A DNA stretch of 64,000 bases from Xiphydria camelus (taxonomy: Eukaryota > Arthropoda > Insecta > Hymenoptera > Xiphydriidae). Every line of letters starts with the position of its first letter. Positions within the stretch are counted from its first letter, which is position 1. The position numbers were made by a program, and so were the translations under genes. The notes under the pieces were generated by a model. The model did no database searches, was not told where the DNA came from, and worked only from the letters and a program-made list of their open reading frames with translations. Shown here piece by piece: positions 36,701 to 49,209 of this stretch. The stretch covers positions 506,001 through 570,000 of the forward strand of contig OY783192.1 of assembly GCA_963678675.1 (NCBI GenBank), written 5' to 3'.

Positions 36701-38306
36701 GCATTCCGCGCGATGGTTTTCGTACGTCGGTGTGGACGGCTCCGCTCGTGTCCGTTCGCTGGTATCGTCGCGCATACGTGTGTGTGTGTGTGTGTGTAAC
36801 GCGTATGGGATCTTTACTCGGGGCGTCTTTGGGGCGGTGGGGCACGGTCCGTACATCCTTTGGATTGGAACCAAGCGCCACAGTTGGCGCAAGCTCTTTG
36901 CTTCTCAACTGATGCTGGTTATTGTTTCGTTAGCGGCTGTGGGGGTGGGTTGTGTACGTTTCTTTTTAATCGTTTCGTCACATTCGAGGTACGAATGGAA
37001 GCGCGAGGGCGTATGCGGAGAACGAGGAGGGAATGTCAAGTGGCCGGGTTATGTAATCGGGTGTATTCTCCAGGAGTCGATCATGCGGAAATCGTAGTAA
37101 CGATGCGTGCGGGTATTTCCTTCGTGTATCGCAACTTCGTCGCAAATATTAAAATAATTTAATTTTGTTAAATCGTATTATTATTTAATGGCTTCTTTTA
37201 GAAGAAAAAGAACTTGCATGCATAGATATACACATACACTTCTTTTTCTAAAATTTCTGTATAAATTCTTAAAAATGTTAACAGACCAGAAGCCAAGCTA
37301 TTTACGAGATTTGAGCGTTTTCAAAAAATTCCAGAAAATTCTTTATTTTCCGTGATTCGTCCCTGACCCAGACAATTCCCTGACAATATCAGGTTTTCCA
37401 GAATACCTTGACCGCTGGACATTCTCCTGGGACCGCGACGAGCGGTTCCCGTGCGCGCCTCTCATTTCGAGTTTCCTCCGCTTCCGCCGGTCGTCGGCCG
37501 CGCTCGGCGCGCGGTCAAATTACGAAGCCGACGAGGACAGGGCCTCCGCGCCTTTCGCCGTTTGGCGGGGTCGAGGATTGGCCAAGGTCGATGAACCTTC
37601 GCCGCGATTCTCGCATCGATCCCAATCCCGAGCGCGACGATCGTGCGCCGATCTTATCCGATCGCTGCCGGGAGCGGCGCTCCGCGGTGTAGAGAACCAT
37701 CTGTACGCGCGCGCTGGACGAAACCGCGTCTCGTCGCGTAGCGACGCGCGTTTCGAAGCTCCGTCGACGCGACGGCATTAGCTAACGACGTTCGCATTAA
37801 CAGGCTGAAATGGAAATCGCCGCGCTATCTGGACTCCGTTGAGAATGCCATCGGCGAGATTAGAGAATTAGTTCGAGACGCTAACTAAGCCTGCGGTGCG
37901 CTCGCGGCGGAGGAGCGTGAGAAGAAGCCGATAAAGGGTCCCATCAGGGTTCGCGTATTTGTTGCATCTATACGGTATACGGATAGGCGCGGTGGTCGAA
38001 TCGAGTACTCGGGGTAATTAGGTACGGGGTTTATTTCACGGCACAGCGACACTCGAGGCGTCGCAAGTAATCGAAAGGGGTGTGTTAGTTGTGGAATTTT
38101 TTAACGTTCATGCGCGGAGAATGTGTCCTACGATTTCGCGTAGGAGAATTGCTTCGAGGCGTGGGGACGAGGGTGGAGTTCGATCGTGAATTTGGTTGGA
38201 TCGATCGATCGAATTCGGTAACAACGGTGGAATTCATTATGATCATGGAATTCCATAGTCGTACTAAATTTTTATTTCAGAATTTCTGCCTTAATGTAGC
38301 AAATTA
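36701..38306. other. No gene seen; mixed CpG-rich and AT-rich DNA
   Basis: The stretch has no family-like coding sequence. About 37410-38200 is CpG-rich and about 37140-37400 is AT-rich. Open frames such as 37408-37692 have no splice context or homology I can recognise. Confidence 0.4.
36778..36798. repeat. TG microsatellite
   Basis: This is a (tg)n tract of about ten units. Similar short gt tracts occur at 41587-41602. Confidence 0.9.
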
Positions 38307-38971
38307 CACTCAGAGAAAAATCTGGTCGAAAGAATCATAATTTTACCAGAAATTGTAGTCGATTTTGGTATCAACCATGATTCCATTTGTTTCAAGCGGT
38401 GAGATTCTGATTGTAGTGATAAGATATTAATGTATTAAGATTGCAACCAGACTAATCCGCAGCATGGTCGATAAATGTTCCCAAACTTTTTTTTTTATAT
38501 TATAGTTGACACTACAATATAGTAATATTATTGATTTACTTTTGTGGTTAATCAAACCATGATACATGGCCATCATAAACTACAACCTTATTGTTACCAT
38601 AGCCGCGCAATAAAGGTTATTTCGATTGCATTCATGGTCCGTTTAATCGTAAATATGGTACACCGTAAAAAAATTATAGTTTCAATATATATACTTTTAT
38701 ATAAAACTTTTTTCTAATACGTAAATATAAAAATTAATATACTCCGTAATCATGAAAATTAATATATTTCCTTATGAAATTGCCCTTATAAATTTCATAA
38801 CGAAATATATTAATTTTCAGAATCACACATATTGGAGATATAAAAGCTTTATACATATAATACAATTATAATATATTTAATTTAACATACATTTTTTTAC
38901 TGTGTACTAGCAACCAGGAAAATTCAATCTTGCGATTGTGGTGAATTTTACTACCGACTTTTCTCTCAGTA
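38307..38971. repeat. TA-flanked foldback element containing a nested MITE
   Basis: The ends cactcagagaaaaatctggt and gacttttctctcagta are inverted, with TA on both outer sides. Inner pieces pair across the element (accagaaattgtagtc, gattttggtatcaaccatg). The element is interrupted by the family-4 MITE at 38661-38904. Confidence 0.75.
38661..38904. repeat. Family-4 MITE, nested, with TA target duplication
   Basis: This 244-bp element has ends caccgtaaaaaaat and atttttttactgtg, flanked by TA at 38659-38660 and 38905-38906. The centre holds a strong hairpin (gaaaattaatatatttcct with a matching inverted copy). Related copies are at about 40383-40608 and 55490-55660. Confidence 0.85.
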
Positions 38972-40144
38972 TACTCATCGTGGAGTCAAACTGAGCTACG
39001 CCTTATTGGTTGCACGTATAAATACAGAATTGATGTCGTTAGGAGTGTTTCCCCCGTCGAAAGATTCAATCGCAGTGCGATGCAGTTTTGGAATATATAT
39101 CAAAGTTTCCCCGTATATATACCTATATCTGCTTTCAGATAAAGCGGAATTTCGTGGAACACGACTCGAATGAAAGTTATGCAAGGTATCGAGAGACAGA
39201 TCGAGATCGAGACTCGGATAGGCGCGTCGCGGTATTCGAATACTTTTCCAAATAATCGCGCAGTGCCCGGTGTCGTTAATTTTCAGGCCTGGGTCAATTA
39301 TCCCTTCTTGGAAGCGGAATTTCACTTTTCGGGGAAACGGACCCGGCTAATCACATTCGATCGTTCGAGTAGGCTCTAGTCCTTCCTAGACGCGAAAGTT
39401 TCCGCGCAAATCGACAACGAGCGCGGCGCGCGGTCTGACCCACATACACGTGGTCGGGTCGTCGATCTTTTACCTTCTCGAAACGAACAATGATAACTGC
39501 AGCGGATCGACTTCCTAGACTTAGTTCCCACTACACATGATGTCTTTTGAATTACGTTACCGGATTCGCCTTCGACCATATTTGTCCAGCGTTCGCATCA
39601 TTCATATAGAAATTCTCACGAGAGGTGCAATCATTTGCAGTTTCGTCAAAAAATAAAGCGCATCTTCGTTCGTATCCATTTCAGCGTCAAACTGGTTCTG
39701 TCAATCGTCGCCGTTTCTATCGCTAATTCACACAACCCATGTTCCCAATAATTCATACACAGCTCGTTCACCCGATTTTGCGGAGACTGACTAAAATTAA
39801 TTTAGCTCCTAACTTTTAACATTTCAAGTGGAATTGGGCTGGAATTGACTCGAATTGATTTCTATATGCGAGACTGAGGTCAGAGTGTCTGGTTGTCGGT
39901 GTCAAAGCGGAATAGCTGTTACTGGAATGTGTTATTATCGGGAAACTTCGCGAAGCTTCTGAAATTTCGTAGCTCAGTGGTTGTACAATTTTAGCTGCGA
40001 GAGACGGAGGAAAATATGAAACATCGAAACACACGGAAAGACTTACGAAAGAAGGGTCGTGTGCTGAGAACCGAAGAAAAGATGGTAATTAAGAGTATTT
40101 TCTTTAATTAAACTTAAAAATACGTTGTAAAAAAATGTATATTA
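38972..40144. other. No gene seen
   Basis: This is unique-looking sequence with no coding resemblance. Open frames at 38996-39325 and 39376-39579 have no supporting motif. Confidence 0.4.
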
Positions 40145-40376
40145 CACGAAAAAAATTAATAAATCGTAGCATTTACAAAGATTGTGGTAAATTTCGGCAC
40201 AAGGCCAATTTATTGTTGCGATAACTACAATTTTACTAAAAATTACAGTAACGCTTGCAACATTTCACAAGTTTTACTATGATTTCTACTAAAATTGTTA
40301 TTATTGTAACAATAAATTGACCTTGTCCCGAAATTTACCAAAAACTTTGTAATAGCTGCGATTTATTTTTTCCGCG
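40145..40376. repeat. Family-5 palindromic MITE with TA target duplication
   Basis: This 232-bp, nearly full-length palindrome has ends cacgaaaaaaattaataaat and atttattttttccgcg, flanked by TA at 40143-40144 and 40377-40378. The arms include gtggtaaatttcgg, pairing with ccgaaatttacc, and caatttattgttgc with gtaacaataaattg. Confidence 0.9.
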
Positions 40377-40382
40377 TAAATT

Positions 40383-40608
40383 TAATACAATTGTAGGTAT
40401 ATGAAGCTTTTATCCGACACGCGATTATGAAAATTAATATACTCTCCGTTATGAAATCTACGAGGGCAATTTCATAAGATAATATAAGAATTTTCATAAT
40501 ATTACGGAGTATAGTAATTTTACCAATCACGCGCGTATTGGAAAGAAGCTTATATAAAAGTATAAATACAAATTTTCTCTTACAATGTAGAACCACCAGG
40601 TACACAAA
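40383..40608. repeat. Family-4 MITE copy
   Basis: It shares gattatgaaaattaatatac and the tttcataa hairpin core with the copy at 38661-38904. Its start lies only a few bases beyond the family-5 element. The ends are more degraded, so the borders are approximate. Confidence 0.65.
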
Positions 40609-41909
40609 GTAATCGGCGACCGTTAATAGTCTAAAGTTAACAACCGAATGACTAAATCCTCGGTACGTCGCCTTCTCTAATTATCCCGAACGCCGTATCT
40701 CTTCGATCGCGGCTTCATTATCCGTATACCTGCACAGAATACACTCGAAGGAGAACCGTTGGCGAACGAGCGAAATCGCGGAAAGCCTTCGCTCGTGTCT
40801 CGTCGAACCTGCACCACTCAAAGTTTCATCATCCTCTTGCCCCCGCTCGAACCCCTCCCGTCGAATCGATTCGACTGCACCGCGTATAGGAATAACACGG
40901 CACATATAACAGTACCGAGCCACCATAGAGTCTTTGTCTCTGTCACGGTTGCCCGTAACTGTTACTTCACGTTGCGCGACAACGGCTCGCAGGACAGCTA
41001 AGCGGCGCGCGGCGCTATACGTATAGATATACGAGTGCAGTGTATACCGATCCGTGCAGGGCACGAATGGGTGGTACATCCACGGGGCCGGTCTCGACGT
41101 CGCAATCGGGGAACGTAGCCGCGTCCCACCGAGAAGAGACGGAGAAAAGAGAAAGAGCGCTCGGCGGCGGAAAGAGAAGCGGGAAAAATGAAATGTAAAC
41201 CGGAAAAGTGAGAAGCGAGTGAATCGGCGAAGCGAGTTTGCTCCTTCGTTACTTCCTTCGTGGTCCTCCTCCTCCTCCGTATCTTCTCTGCCTCCTCCTT
41301 CTCCTCTCTTGCCCTCTCTCCTCTCCCTCCCGCCCCTCTCTCATCCCTTTCCCCTGCCACGAACCAGAAAGAAGGTCTCTACCGGTCATCGTCCCACTTG
41401 GAAGAGGCGGCTTGGACTTGGACTTGGACTTGGCGTCCATAGGCACGGAGAACCCGAGTGTAAAGGAGGTTTCGATACCCCCATGGGGGACCCCACCGTC
41501 CTCGCGGTATACCCGCACGGAAAGCCGACGAAACCGAACCGCCGCCGCCACGGAGGTGCGTCACTCGGCTAACTGTACATATATGCGTGTGTGTGTGTGT
41601 GTGCGCTGCAACAGTAGATATACCGCGCGTTACCGTATACCTGCGCGGATGCGTGTACGGATACGCACACGCGTTGTCCCGCGTTGCGAAGTTACACGCG
41701 TCGCGTCGCACCGTACGGTCTACATATCTCCGCGTCGATTCCTTTGGTGGGCCGCGCGACTCCGGGACCGGGGGAGGGGGCAAAAGTAAAACCGAATTCT
41801 TTTTCACTAGGAGGCATCATGTGCGCGCGGCACGATTTCTGTATACTTTGCGATTTACCGGACAGTGTCACGGCCACGCCTTCAGCTCGTTCGTATCTTG
41901 GATAGTCTG
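40609..41909. other. CpG-rich block, no supported gene
   Basis: GC-rich DNA with a pyrimidine-rich tract (about 41260-41350) and a (gt)n at 41587. Many overlapping open frames occur in all six frames, as expected from the composition. It could be a CpG-rich promoter or enhancer block, but I see no gene. Confidence 0.35.
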
Positions 41910-42680
41910 CATTGAGAGAAATAATTGCTAATGTTAACAAAATATTTCTTGAACCAAGATTAAGTATCTACCTACGTGATTTAAAAAATGTTTAGGAATA
42001 CAGATTCCTGGTCGAAGAATCACGGAGAGAAGAGAGTATTAATCACTGTTATACTAAATAATACATAGATTTGACATTTTGGGGAAAGTATTGCGTTCAC
42101 TGCTTTACTGTATGGCAACAGTTGACGTACATCTATGAACATCATTAAACGTATGTCAATTGAGCCGTTTGCTGCAACAACTTAAGTCAAGTTAAATTTT
42201 TGTTATAGATTTGTAGATTTTTACGTCCAGCACATCACATCAATTATACGCAGTATAAGTTACAGGGTTTTCAGAATTAACCGGAAACCTTGTAATTTAT
42301 ACTGCGCGTTTAGTTGATATAACGCTAGACGTGGAAATTAATAAATCTATAACAGAAGCTTAACTTGATTTAAGTTGCTGTTGCAGCGAACGTCTCAATT
42401 GTGGTCATACAGTAGAACAATGAATGCAATACTTTCTCCAAAATGTCAAAACTATTATCTAGCATAACAGTGATTAATATACTCTTCTCTCCGTGTAACC
42501 ATGATTCAAGGATACCTTCGGTGGGACGAGAAATTTTTCTCGCATATAAGAAACAATTACTCGAGCCTGTTCAATAATTTCTTGCGCGAAGAAAACAGTG
42601 GCTTGTGCTCCTGAAATTATATCATGTTTTTGATTGAAAAGGAAACACTTTTTTGTCACCAGCAATTATTTATCTCAGTG
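41910..42680. repeat. Family-7 element split by a large palindrome
   Basis: The ends cattgagagaaataattgct and agcaattatttatctcagtg are inverted. Comparison with the copy at about 45355-45587 (shared gattcctggtcgaagaat and caccagcaattattt) shows the present copy is interrupted at the 42021-42495 palindrome. The right part, 42496-42680, is otherwise colinear with copy two. Confidence 0.8.
42021..42495. repeat. Family-6 large palindrome nested in a family-7 element
   Basis: This 475-bp foldback has ends cacggagagaagagagtatt and aatatactcttctctccgtg. The arms run nearly the whole length: atcactgttat with ataacagtgat, gacattttggggaaagtatt with aatactttctccaaaatgtc, and cgcagtataagttacaggg near the centre with ccttgtaatttatactgcg. 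The loop is short. No coding sequence is present. Confidence 0.9.
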
Positions 42681-43504
42681 CGATTCAATTTCACGGTAAG
42701 CGCAGCATCCGAAGAGCCGCCTTATCGCTGTTATCGCGTACCAAATATAGATCTTTAAAATGTTCCAGTCTCCGAATCTGTCAAAGTTGGACGTCCTTGT
42801 TGTCGTTTTTCGACTTCCCTCGGATCGCCTTATCGTATTCCTTCAGCTACCCCTTTACCACGCACGCACGCACGCACGGAGCGCTACGCACGCGATCCTC
42901 CGTCTTTAAACTCGTTCCCCGCGCGTGGCGTTCGATTTTCGCCAATCGCGCCGCCGCCGACGCGCGCGGTGCACCCTCCGCGGCGAGCGCGCATCGCCGC
43001 CGGTTCAACGCTCCCGGGGTGGTCGCACCGGAGAGGTGAAGGTAGAGGAGGAACCTTGAATCGTTATGGATCGTTCGCGCGTTGTTACGTGTGCTCGCGC
43101 CGCGAGTTATACAAGTATACATTACGCGCGTTTCGCCGAGGAGAATGGCGCGTAGGATATGATACATCGACTTCGTTAGCGTAGGACGAGAGAGGAAAGG
43201 TTTAGCTCGGCTCGTCGAACCCCGCGAACCAGTGCTCCTCCGCCGTCGCCTCTCTCGCGGCCAAGGACTCGCGCGCAGGCGATCGCGACGCGCAAATAAT
43301 CCCGTCGCGCGTCCTTGAATTCCCCGCTGAAATTGTCCATCCGGTGGCGATGTCCGCGGGATGGCCGCGGAAAAAAAAGAGACGCATCAGAACGCGGAAG
43401 GGCTCTAGCGGTCTCTCTCTCTCTCTCTCTCTCCCTCTGTCTCTCTCGGCATATATATACCGAGAAAAAGTATTCGTTGACTCGACTGAATATCAGTTAA
43501 CCCA
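42681..43504. other. CpG-rich block with simple repeats, no gene seen
   Basis: GC-rich DNA with a tandem cgca run (about 42860-42877), a (ct)n microsatellite at about 43412-43432 and a short at-repeat with ggcatatatataccg palindrome near 43448. No coding feature is supported. Confidence 0.4.
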
Positions 43505-43763
43505 TATAGAGAAAAAGAATTAGTTGGACCTACTAAAAATGATTTTCGAGGTCGTAAGTAATGATTTATTTACATGAGTTAAATCTTTGTTCATATATTA
43601 ATTAGATATTTCTTTCTTGCTATCGTATACCATTCTACATGATTGTAAGGAAGATATATCAAATTGAGATGTATATTAAGAAATTTCATTGATGTAAATA
43701 AATAATCGCTTGCAACCCCGCAAATAATTTTCAATAAATTCAACTAATTCTTTCTCTCTGCGC
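43505..43763. repeat. Family-2 MITE copy
   Basis: It has tagagaaaaagaattagttg at the left and caactaattctttctctctg at the right, colinear with 33192-33445 throughout (gtaagtaatgatttattt ... gtaaataaataatcg). The ends are slightly diverged. Confidence 0.85.
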
Positions 43764-43817
43764 AACTACACCATTATGTTAAATACGCGGAACCTAAATT
43801 GTCCCAACTGACGTTGC

Positions 43818-43997
43818 ACTCTAAGAAAAATAACCTAGTCAATTTAATCAAAATCCCGGAGGCCATAATCAAATTTGGTGAAATACGGATCCTCCATCTG
43901 TGTTTGGTTAAACTTACTATAATTCTGGTTAGAATAACTAAACTTATTTAACTAGACGCATTTTGTCGTTCTAACCAATTTATTTTTCTCGACGCAG
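43818..43997. repeat. Family-1 MITE copy (short)
   Basis: It begins cactctaagaaaaataacc and ends atttatttttctcgacg. It shares the internal gaaatacggatcctcc motif with copies at 46829, 57033 and 61132. Confidence 0.75.
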
Positions 43998-45354
43998 TTG
44001 GATAATGGTTTTCCATGAACCTCATCAGTGGTTGATTTATTTAGGAACTTAGATGGCCTTATTGAAGCATTGAATTGATAATTAACTGAATAATGGAGTT
44101 AATTCAATTACCCAACCGCTATTTCAATTTCTACATATTTGAGGTAACCTCATTAGCGGCTAAGTCAACTGAACAAGTCAACAATGCCGTGCAATTGGAT
44201 CTACTACATTATCTTAGTTTCATTAACCCCTTCATTAAGTTACATCAAGCAAAATTCGGTTATAAATTGACTATAAATTCTTTGACCACATGGTGCAATT
44301 GCAAACGCAACAATAATTTTTTTTTTTTTTCAACACATTTACGAGACCACTTCAGCCCACTCGTAATCGTCAATCGAAGAAAAAGACACGTCGAGCGAGG
44401 TCATCGTCGATTCCTCGCGCGAACCGCCCCCTGCGTCCCTTCGCGTGTGAAAAAAACGAAACAAAATTACGACCTCACGCGCCCATCTTCTTACGTAACA
44501 ATGGCAAGATGGACAGTGCCCTGGCAGAGCGCTGCGGCCGATTACCGCCCGGCCGCAGGACTCCTCGGAACCGCGAAGTCGGCGTCGCGGCTGTCGATCG
44601 CGGGAACTCCGCGGACGGGTTCGTTGACCCGCGTGTGCCGAAATGATTATAACAGTATGTATATGTATATAGCAGCCGCCGAGAATGGCGAACGGTGCGA
44701 GAAGGCGAGAGAGGTGGCGGGCGAGAGGGAGGGAGAGAAAGAGAAGCGGTCACCTCGCTAGGCGAATAGAATCGGAACGCCTCGGAAGTGAAGGGGACGG
44801 CCCTGAATTTGACTTTGGCCCGGGCACGACGACTCGCGCGACTCCTCCGTGCTGGCCCCGGCGGCCAGCTGTGGCGAAAAGCCAACGCACTTTTGCTCGA
44901 CCGTAAAACCAAATTCTCTTTCTCGGGGCCGGCCTGGGCGTTGAACCAGGCCGGGACGGGCCCTCTCGAGGCGGTGGTAGATCTCGTCGTAACGGACGGG
45001 ACACGCGAGGCTGGTTGGAGCTCCGTTGAGCGGTCTTCGCGTCGCGTTTGCCTTCTCCTTTCGACTCGCGGGTCGTTTCATTTCTTCCCTCTCACTCTTT
45101 CGACGACTGTCCGAGTGACTGATCGTTCGTTTGAATTTCTGACGCGAGCTCGTATATTTATTTGAGGAAAACAACTCGTCTTCAGTCATTAGGGGGACGT
45201 TACAGTTATGCGTACAGCGCGTTTTCGGAGTGTCTTGGAATGCGCGGTTGGTGGAATCGGAAATAAGGGTGCAAATGTAAGATGGTGGCAGTTGGCACTC
45301 GGTAGTTGTGATTTAGGACAAGAGTCAGGGGCCAGGTTCTGATTGTTTCTATTC
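43998..45354. other. No gene seen; AT-rich then CpG-rich DNA
   Basis: 43998-44330 is AT-rich and has a poly-T run at about 44320-44330. From about 44380 it is CpG-rich. The 222-codon open frame at 44093-44761 crosses the composition boundary without splice sites or domain motifs and is likely chance. Confidence 0.4.
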
Positions 45355-45587
45355 GAATCGTTAATGACAATTTTCAAGAATCTAGATTCCTGGTCGAAGA
45401 ATGTATATTCTTGATTCAGGGTACCTTCGATGGGACGAGGAATTCTTCCCGCGCGAGAAAAACCATTACTTTTTCACGACAACATTTTCTTGCACGATGA
45501 AAATCATGGCTTGTGATACTGGAATTAAATCATGCTTCTCTGATCGAAGAAAATATTTGTTGGCACCAGCAATTATTTCTCACAGTG
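45355..45587. repeat. Family-7 element, uninterrupted copy
   Basis: It shares agattcctggtcgaagaat, the motif taccttcgatgggacgagga and caccagcaattatttctcac with the split copy at 41910-42680. The left border is approximate. Confidence 0.75.
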
Positions 45588-46828
45588 TATCCTCGTGCCA
45601 TCTACTGAAAGCTGCGCTGAGAAAAGTAATTTACCGATTATCACACATCGACGTGATGGTGGACATAATAAAGACAAATGTGTGTTCATTGAACTGAACG
45701 AATCTACACTTGATTCGCACTCGATTCGAATAACATATATTTGATTCAACGACAATATGTCTGACTTAAATAATTATTCTCTTGGTCCTATTCACGTAAA
45801 CGATTACGATTACTTGGATCGGCAAATTATTTTTCTCACTGTGAAATTTAGTTCTTCATTTAACGCGAGCAATCTCTTTTTACGAATAGTTGTCAATTTT
45901 GACCTATCGAAGACTCGGCTGAAAGCGTGTAGATCAGTAGAGCACGCGCGCCTGACCATCCGCGGTGCTATACTCCTTTCCCCCAAATTAAAGCAGATAC
46001 GAAGCCATCCTTCAGACTATCATCGCCCTGCATTGCCGAATCATTACAATTGTCATCCTCTTTTCTATTCGCATATCAAATCGCGCGCGCGGCTTCCCCT
46101 TCGCAAAAGTACAAGTGGAAACGTTCCGCGTCGCGTCGGCCGGCGTCCGCGGCGTCTCGGGCCCGGCGAGAGAGTAGCGCGCGCGCGTACGCTCCCGCAA
46201 GTAGTCGGAGTCAACGGCGCTTCGTACGTGCGACCGCTTTCAATGGGCCACGCTCAGGTAGTAGAGAGCGCGCGTCTGGCCAGCCGTGAGCGCGCGAGCG
46301 AGTTAGACGCGCCGCGACCGCTATATCATTTCGCTACCGCGCGTCGTGGCGACGCTCTCCCGCTCGCGGTTCACCGTCGCCGCGGGTTGTTGAACTCGCG
46401 ACTCTCTTGCGCTGCGTAACCCATTTTGTAATAGCACACTTTGTGCTAACCGGCACGCGGCATCCTGGCCAGCTCTGGCGGCCCGACTGTATAGGATGTC
46501 AACGCGCGGCTATCGAGGACTCGCGCGCGAATCGGCGAGGCGCGAAGCTCCGACGGAATTTCAGGTTCTCTCGTCTGCTTTGCGCGCGCGCCTGAGAAGC
46601 GAACGGCGCCGAGGAGAGGCCGAAAGGAGGAAAAAGAGGAAGCGGAGAAAACGAGAGGACGAGCGGCGAATCCACGCGTAGCGATTGTCGACCTCTGGGA
46701 CGAACGGTAAAAGCTTTGCGGATCGCGCGGGCGTTTCGGAGCGCGGCGCGTCGCGCGAGATTCTTCTTTTCGGGTTTCTTTTCTCGCGATTCACTGACGC
46801 ACGTGGCGTGTGCCTATGGTTTTTCTAT
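45588..46828. other. CpG-rich block, no gene seen
   Basis: About 45650-45850 shares cacgtaaacgattac-type and cttggatcgg sequence with 52260-52322, so part is repeat-derived. From 45930 on it is strongly CpG-rich with overlapping chance ORFs. A tRNA A-box-like stretch near 45940 has no B box. Confidence 0.4.
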
Positions 46829-47102
46829 AGTCAGAAAAATATAACCTGGTCAATTTGACAAAAATCTTGGAAATCATGACCAAACCGTTTTGTAAAATAT
46901 GAATTCTCCGTCTGTTTGGTTAAATTGACCATTTTTTGGTTGGAATAACTAGACATATAGTTGGAACAACTAAATATTTGGTTTAACTTACTAGTGTTTC
47001 GGTTAGAATAGCTCATAATCAGAATAATAATAAACTATTATTAGAATAATTCATTTAACCAGATGCGCTTTATCATTTTAACCAAGTTATTTTTTTCAGT
47101 GT
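46829..47102. repeat. Family-1 MITE copy
   Basis: The ends tagtcagaaaaatataacct and agttatttttttcagtgta are inverted. The interior contains the family motif atgaccaaaccgttttgtaa and several ggttagaataact-like short repeats. Confidence 0.8.
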
Positions 47103-47152
47103 AACGATTTCATGGTGTAAAGTTGTGTTTCTGAGAAAAAAAAATTCATACA

Positions 47153-47350
47153 CTCTCTAAGGAAAAAAATTGTTCGATTTAACTAAATTTTGTGGTTACG
47201 GGCGGCAAACTAAACATATAGTTATCTCAACAAATATGTAGTTTTGAGTAATTAAAATTTAGATGAAGTAACTAAATGCTTTGCCGCTTCAATCGAATAT
47301 TTATTCAAACGACCATATATTTAATTGGCTACTCGTAACCTTAAAATTCA
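47153..47350. repeat. Family-8 MITE copy
   Basis: It shares ttcgatttaactaaattttg, ggcggcaaactaaacatata and gttatctcaacaaatatg with the copy at 52355-52575. The arms atatagttatctc and gaccatatatttaa are inverted. Confidence 0.75.
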
Positions 47351-48904
47351 AAACTGAAAAGATGAGTTACGATATATATAACGCACGTGCCGAATCGCAC
47401 ACACGGATTGTCTCCTCGAACGCTCGTTAGATATGCCGACGTTTTTTTCGAGTTTGAAAGCGAATTCGAGCCGTGGCCCTTTTTTGCGAACGCGAACGAC
47501 CGCGTCCACGGCGGTCTCTCGGTTACTCAGAAACGCTCTAGCCCGCGGTCAAGGAATTCTCGTCGTCGATTCCGCGCCGGAAGAGGCGATCCGCTTCTTC
47601 TTCTTCTTCTCCTTCTTCTTTTTCTCGCTTATACCTCGACGGTTCCAGCGAACGCTTTTTCAGGCGTTTTATTACCTCCGAGGAATTCGCCACTCTCGTC
47701 GCTTCTTTCGCACGCGATGTATAATGCATGAGTGCGGCTTTCGATTTTTGAATTTTGCATGGAACTGCATCCATCGAAAAGGAAAAATCGATTCAAAAAT
47801 CCTTTCGATTTCGACAAATTCGTCGTAACCGATAATATTTTGGATTGCAATTTAAAATTCGAAAAAACCAAACACCGACGTCTCCCTTTTCTTTTCGGAA
47901 CGAGCCTTTTCGCGAAAGGCACCGCGCGCGCACGCTGCGCGCCGATTCGTCGCTGTAGGCAGGTTAACCCGTACTTTCTAACCCGGTTAAAAACCGTTAC
48001 TCTTCTCTCTTTCCCTCTCTCTTTCTCGCTCTTCCCTCTCGAGAGCAACGGCGAGACTCGGCGACTGCTGCTTCGTCTTCTTCTCGCGATCGCGCCGCGG
48101 GGTTTCGTCTTGTCCCGACGGACGTTGCTGAACTTACCATCGCGTGAGAAAAGCCCACGAAGCTATTCGAATTATCGACTGTACGGGGACTTATAGTATC
48201 GAGAAATGAGCGCACGCGCCGGATATTTCTGCGGAAATCAACAAAAATCCCTCTTCTTCTCTCTCCACAGCGCCCGCAGCTCGCGATACCGATACGATCG
48301 GTTGCGAAAGAGATGAAATAACAGACTTTGTCGCTTCCGCATCGAGCCCCGGCGCGCGGCGCGAACTCCAATGTCAATGTCATTCGCCCTTTCACCTTAT
48401 ATAACGAATAAATATGCTCGGCTCTCCAAGCGGATTCGCTCCCCCCCCCCCTTCCGCCGCACCTCCGTTTCTGCACGGCGCGCTTGCACGCGGAGGAGTA
48501 TAATATGTATTTCGAGCGCGATGAAATCACGCCGGTGCGCTTTTCTTCTCCGCGTCGCTTTCGCGCGAGCGAACCGCGCCGGGAGAAGGCCGAAGTGGAA
48601 GAGGGAAGGAGGAGGAAAGAGGAATGTATATGTACGTATCGGCAGAGGCTCGGGCGTCGATCCGTCTGTCCGTTCGTTCGTCCTCGTCCTTCTTCCATTT
48701 GAGCACCGAGAATGACCGGCGATAAATCGCGACGCGCGTCGCGTTATATCGTTCACGCCTCTTTCTCTCTTGCAGAGCTCATCGTCTCGGTGAGGTGCAA
48801 GAGTGCAGCGGAAGAGAGGTGTTTTCGTTTGACGGATATCGCGTGTCTTCGTGGTTTTTTTTTCGTGCTCTCCTCGAAGCAAAAATTCTTCCCTCTCGGA
48901 GATA
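47351..48904. other. CpG-rich block, no gene seen
   Basis: GC-rich DNA with a (ttc)n tract near 47595-47625 and a poly-C run near 48441-48450. There are many overlapping open frames on both strands, none with recognisable domains. Confidence 0.4.
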
Positions 48905-49208
48905 CATCATATATGAGACTAAACTTACTCGCCAGGAAAGAAACTTCATTCACTGTTATCTCATTATTTACGAACTTTTAGCCTACATCGATATAAGACT
49001 TTGTTATAGATGAAAATGCAACTTTCAAGAAAGTATCATATCAATATTATTTATGAACTTTTTTCCGCATTGATATGAGATTTTGTTGTAGATAAAAATA
49101 CAATCTTCAAGAAAGTATTATATAAATATGAGCTAAAAACTCATAAATAATGAGATGATAATGATTAAATTTTGAAGTTTCTTTCCTGGTGAGGAAGTTT
49201 ATTCTCAT
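48905..49208. repeat. Family-9 foldback element
   Basis: The left arm tactcgccaggaaagaaact is matched by agtttctttcctggtgagg on the right. Internal repeats cgatataagactttgttata and gatatgagattttgttgtag are related direct copies. Distant relatives are at 51566-51692 and 59941-60079 (shared gtgaacttttg and cgagataatc). Confidence 0.75.
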
Positions 49209-49209
49209 A

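Noticed and set aside
36583..36705. Plus-strand ATG followed by a signal-peptide-like sequence (MELSSIVEPAFHPLH...)
   Set aside because: It directly follows a (ga)n microsatellite, sits in CpG-rich DNA, and runs into a (tg)n repeat. There is no donor or homology to support it.
45930..45965. tRNA A-box-like sequence (tagatcagtagagcacgcg)
   Set aside because: No B box or cloverleaf follows.
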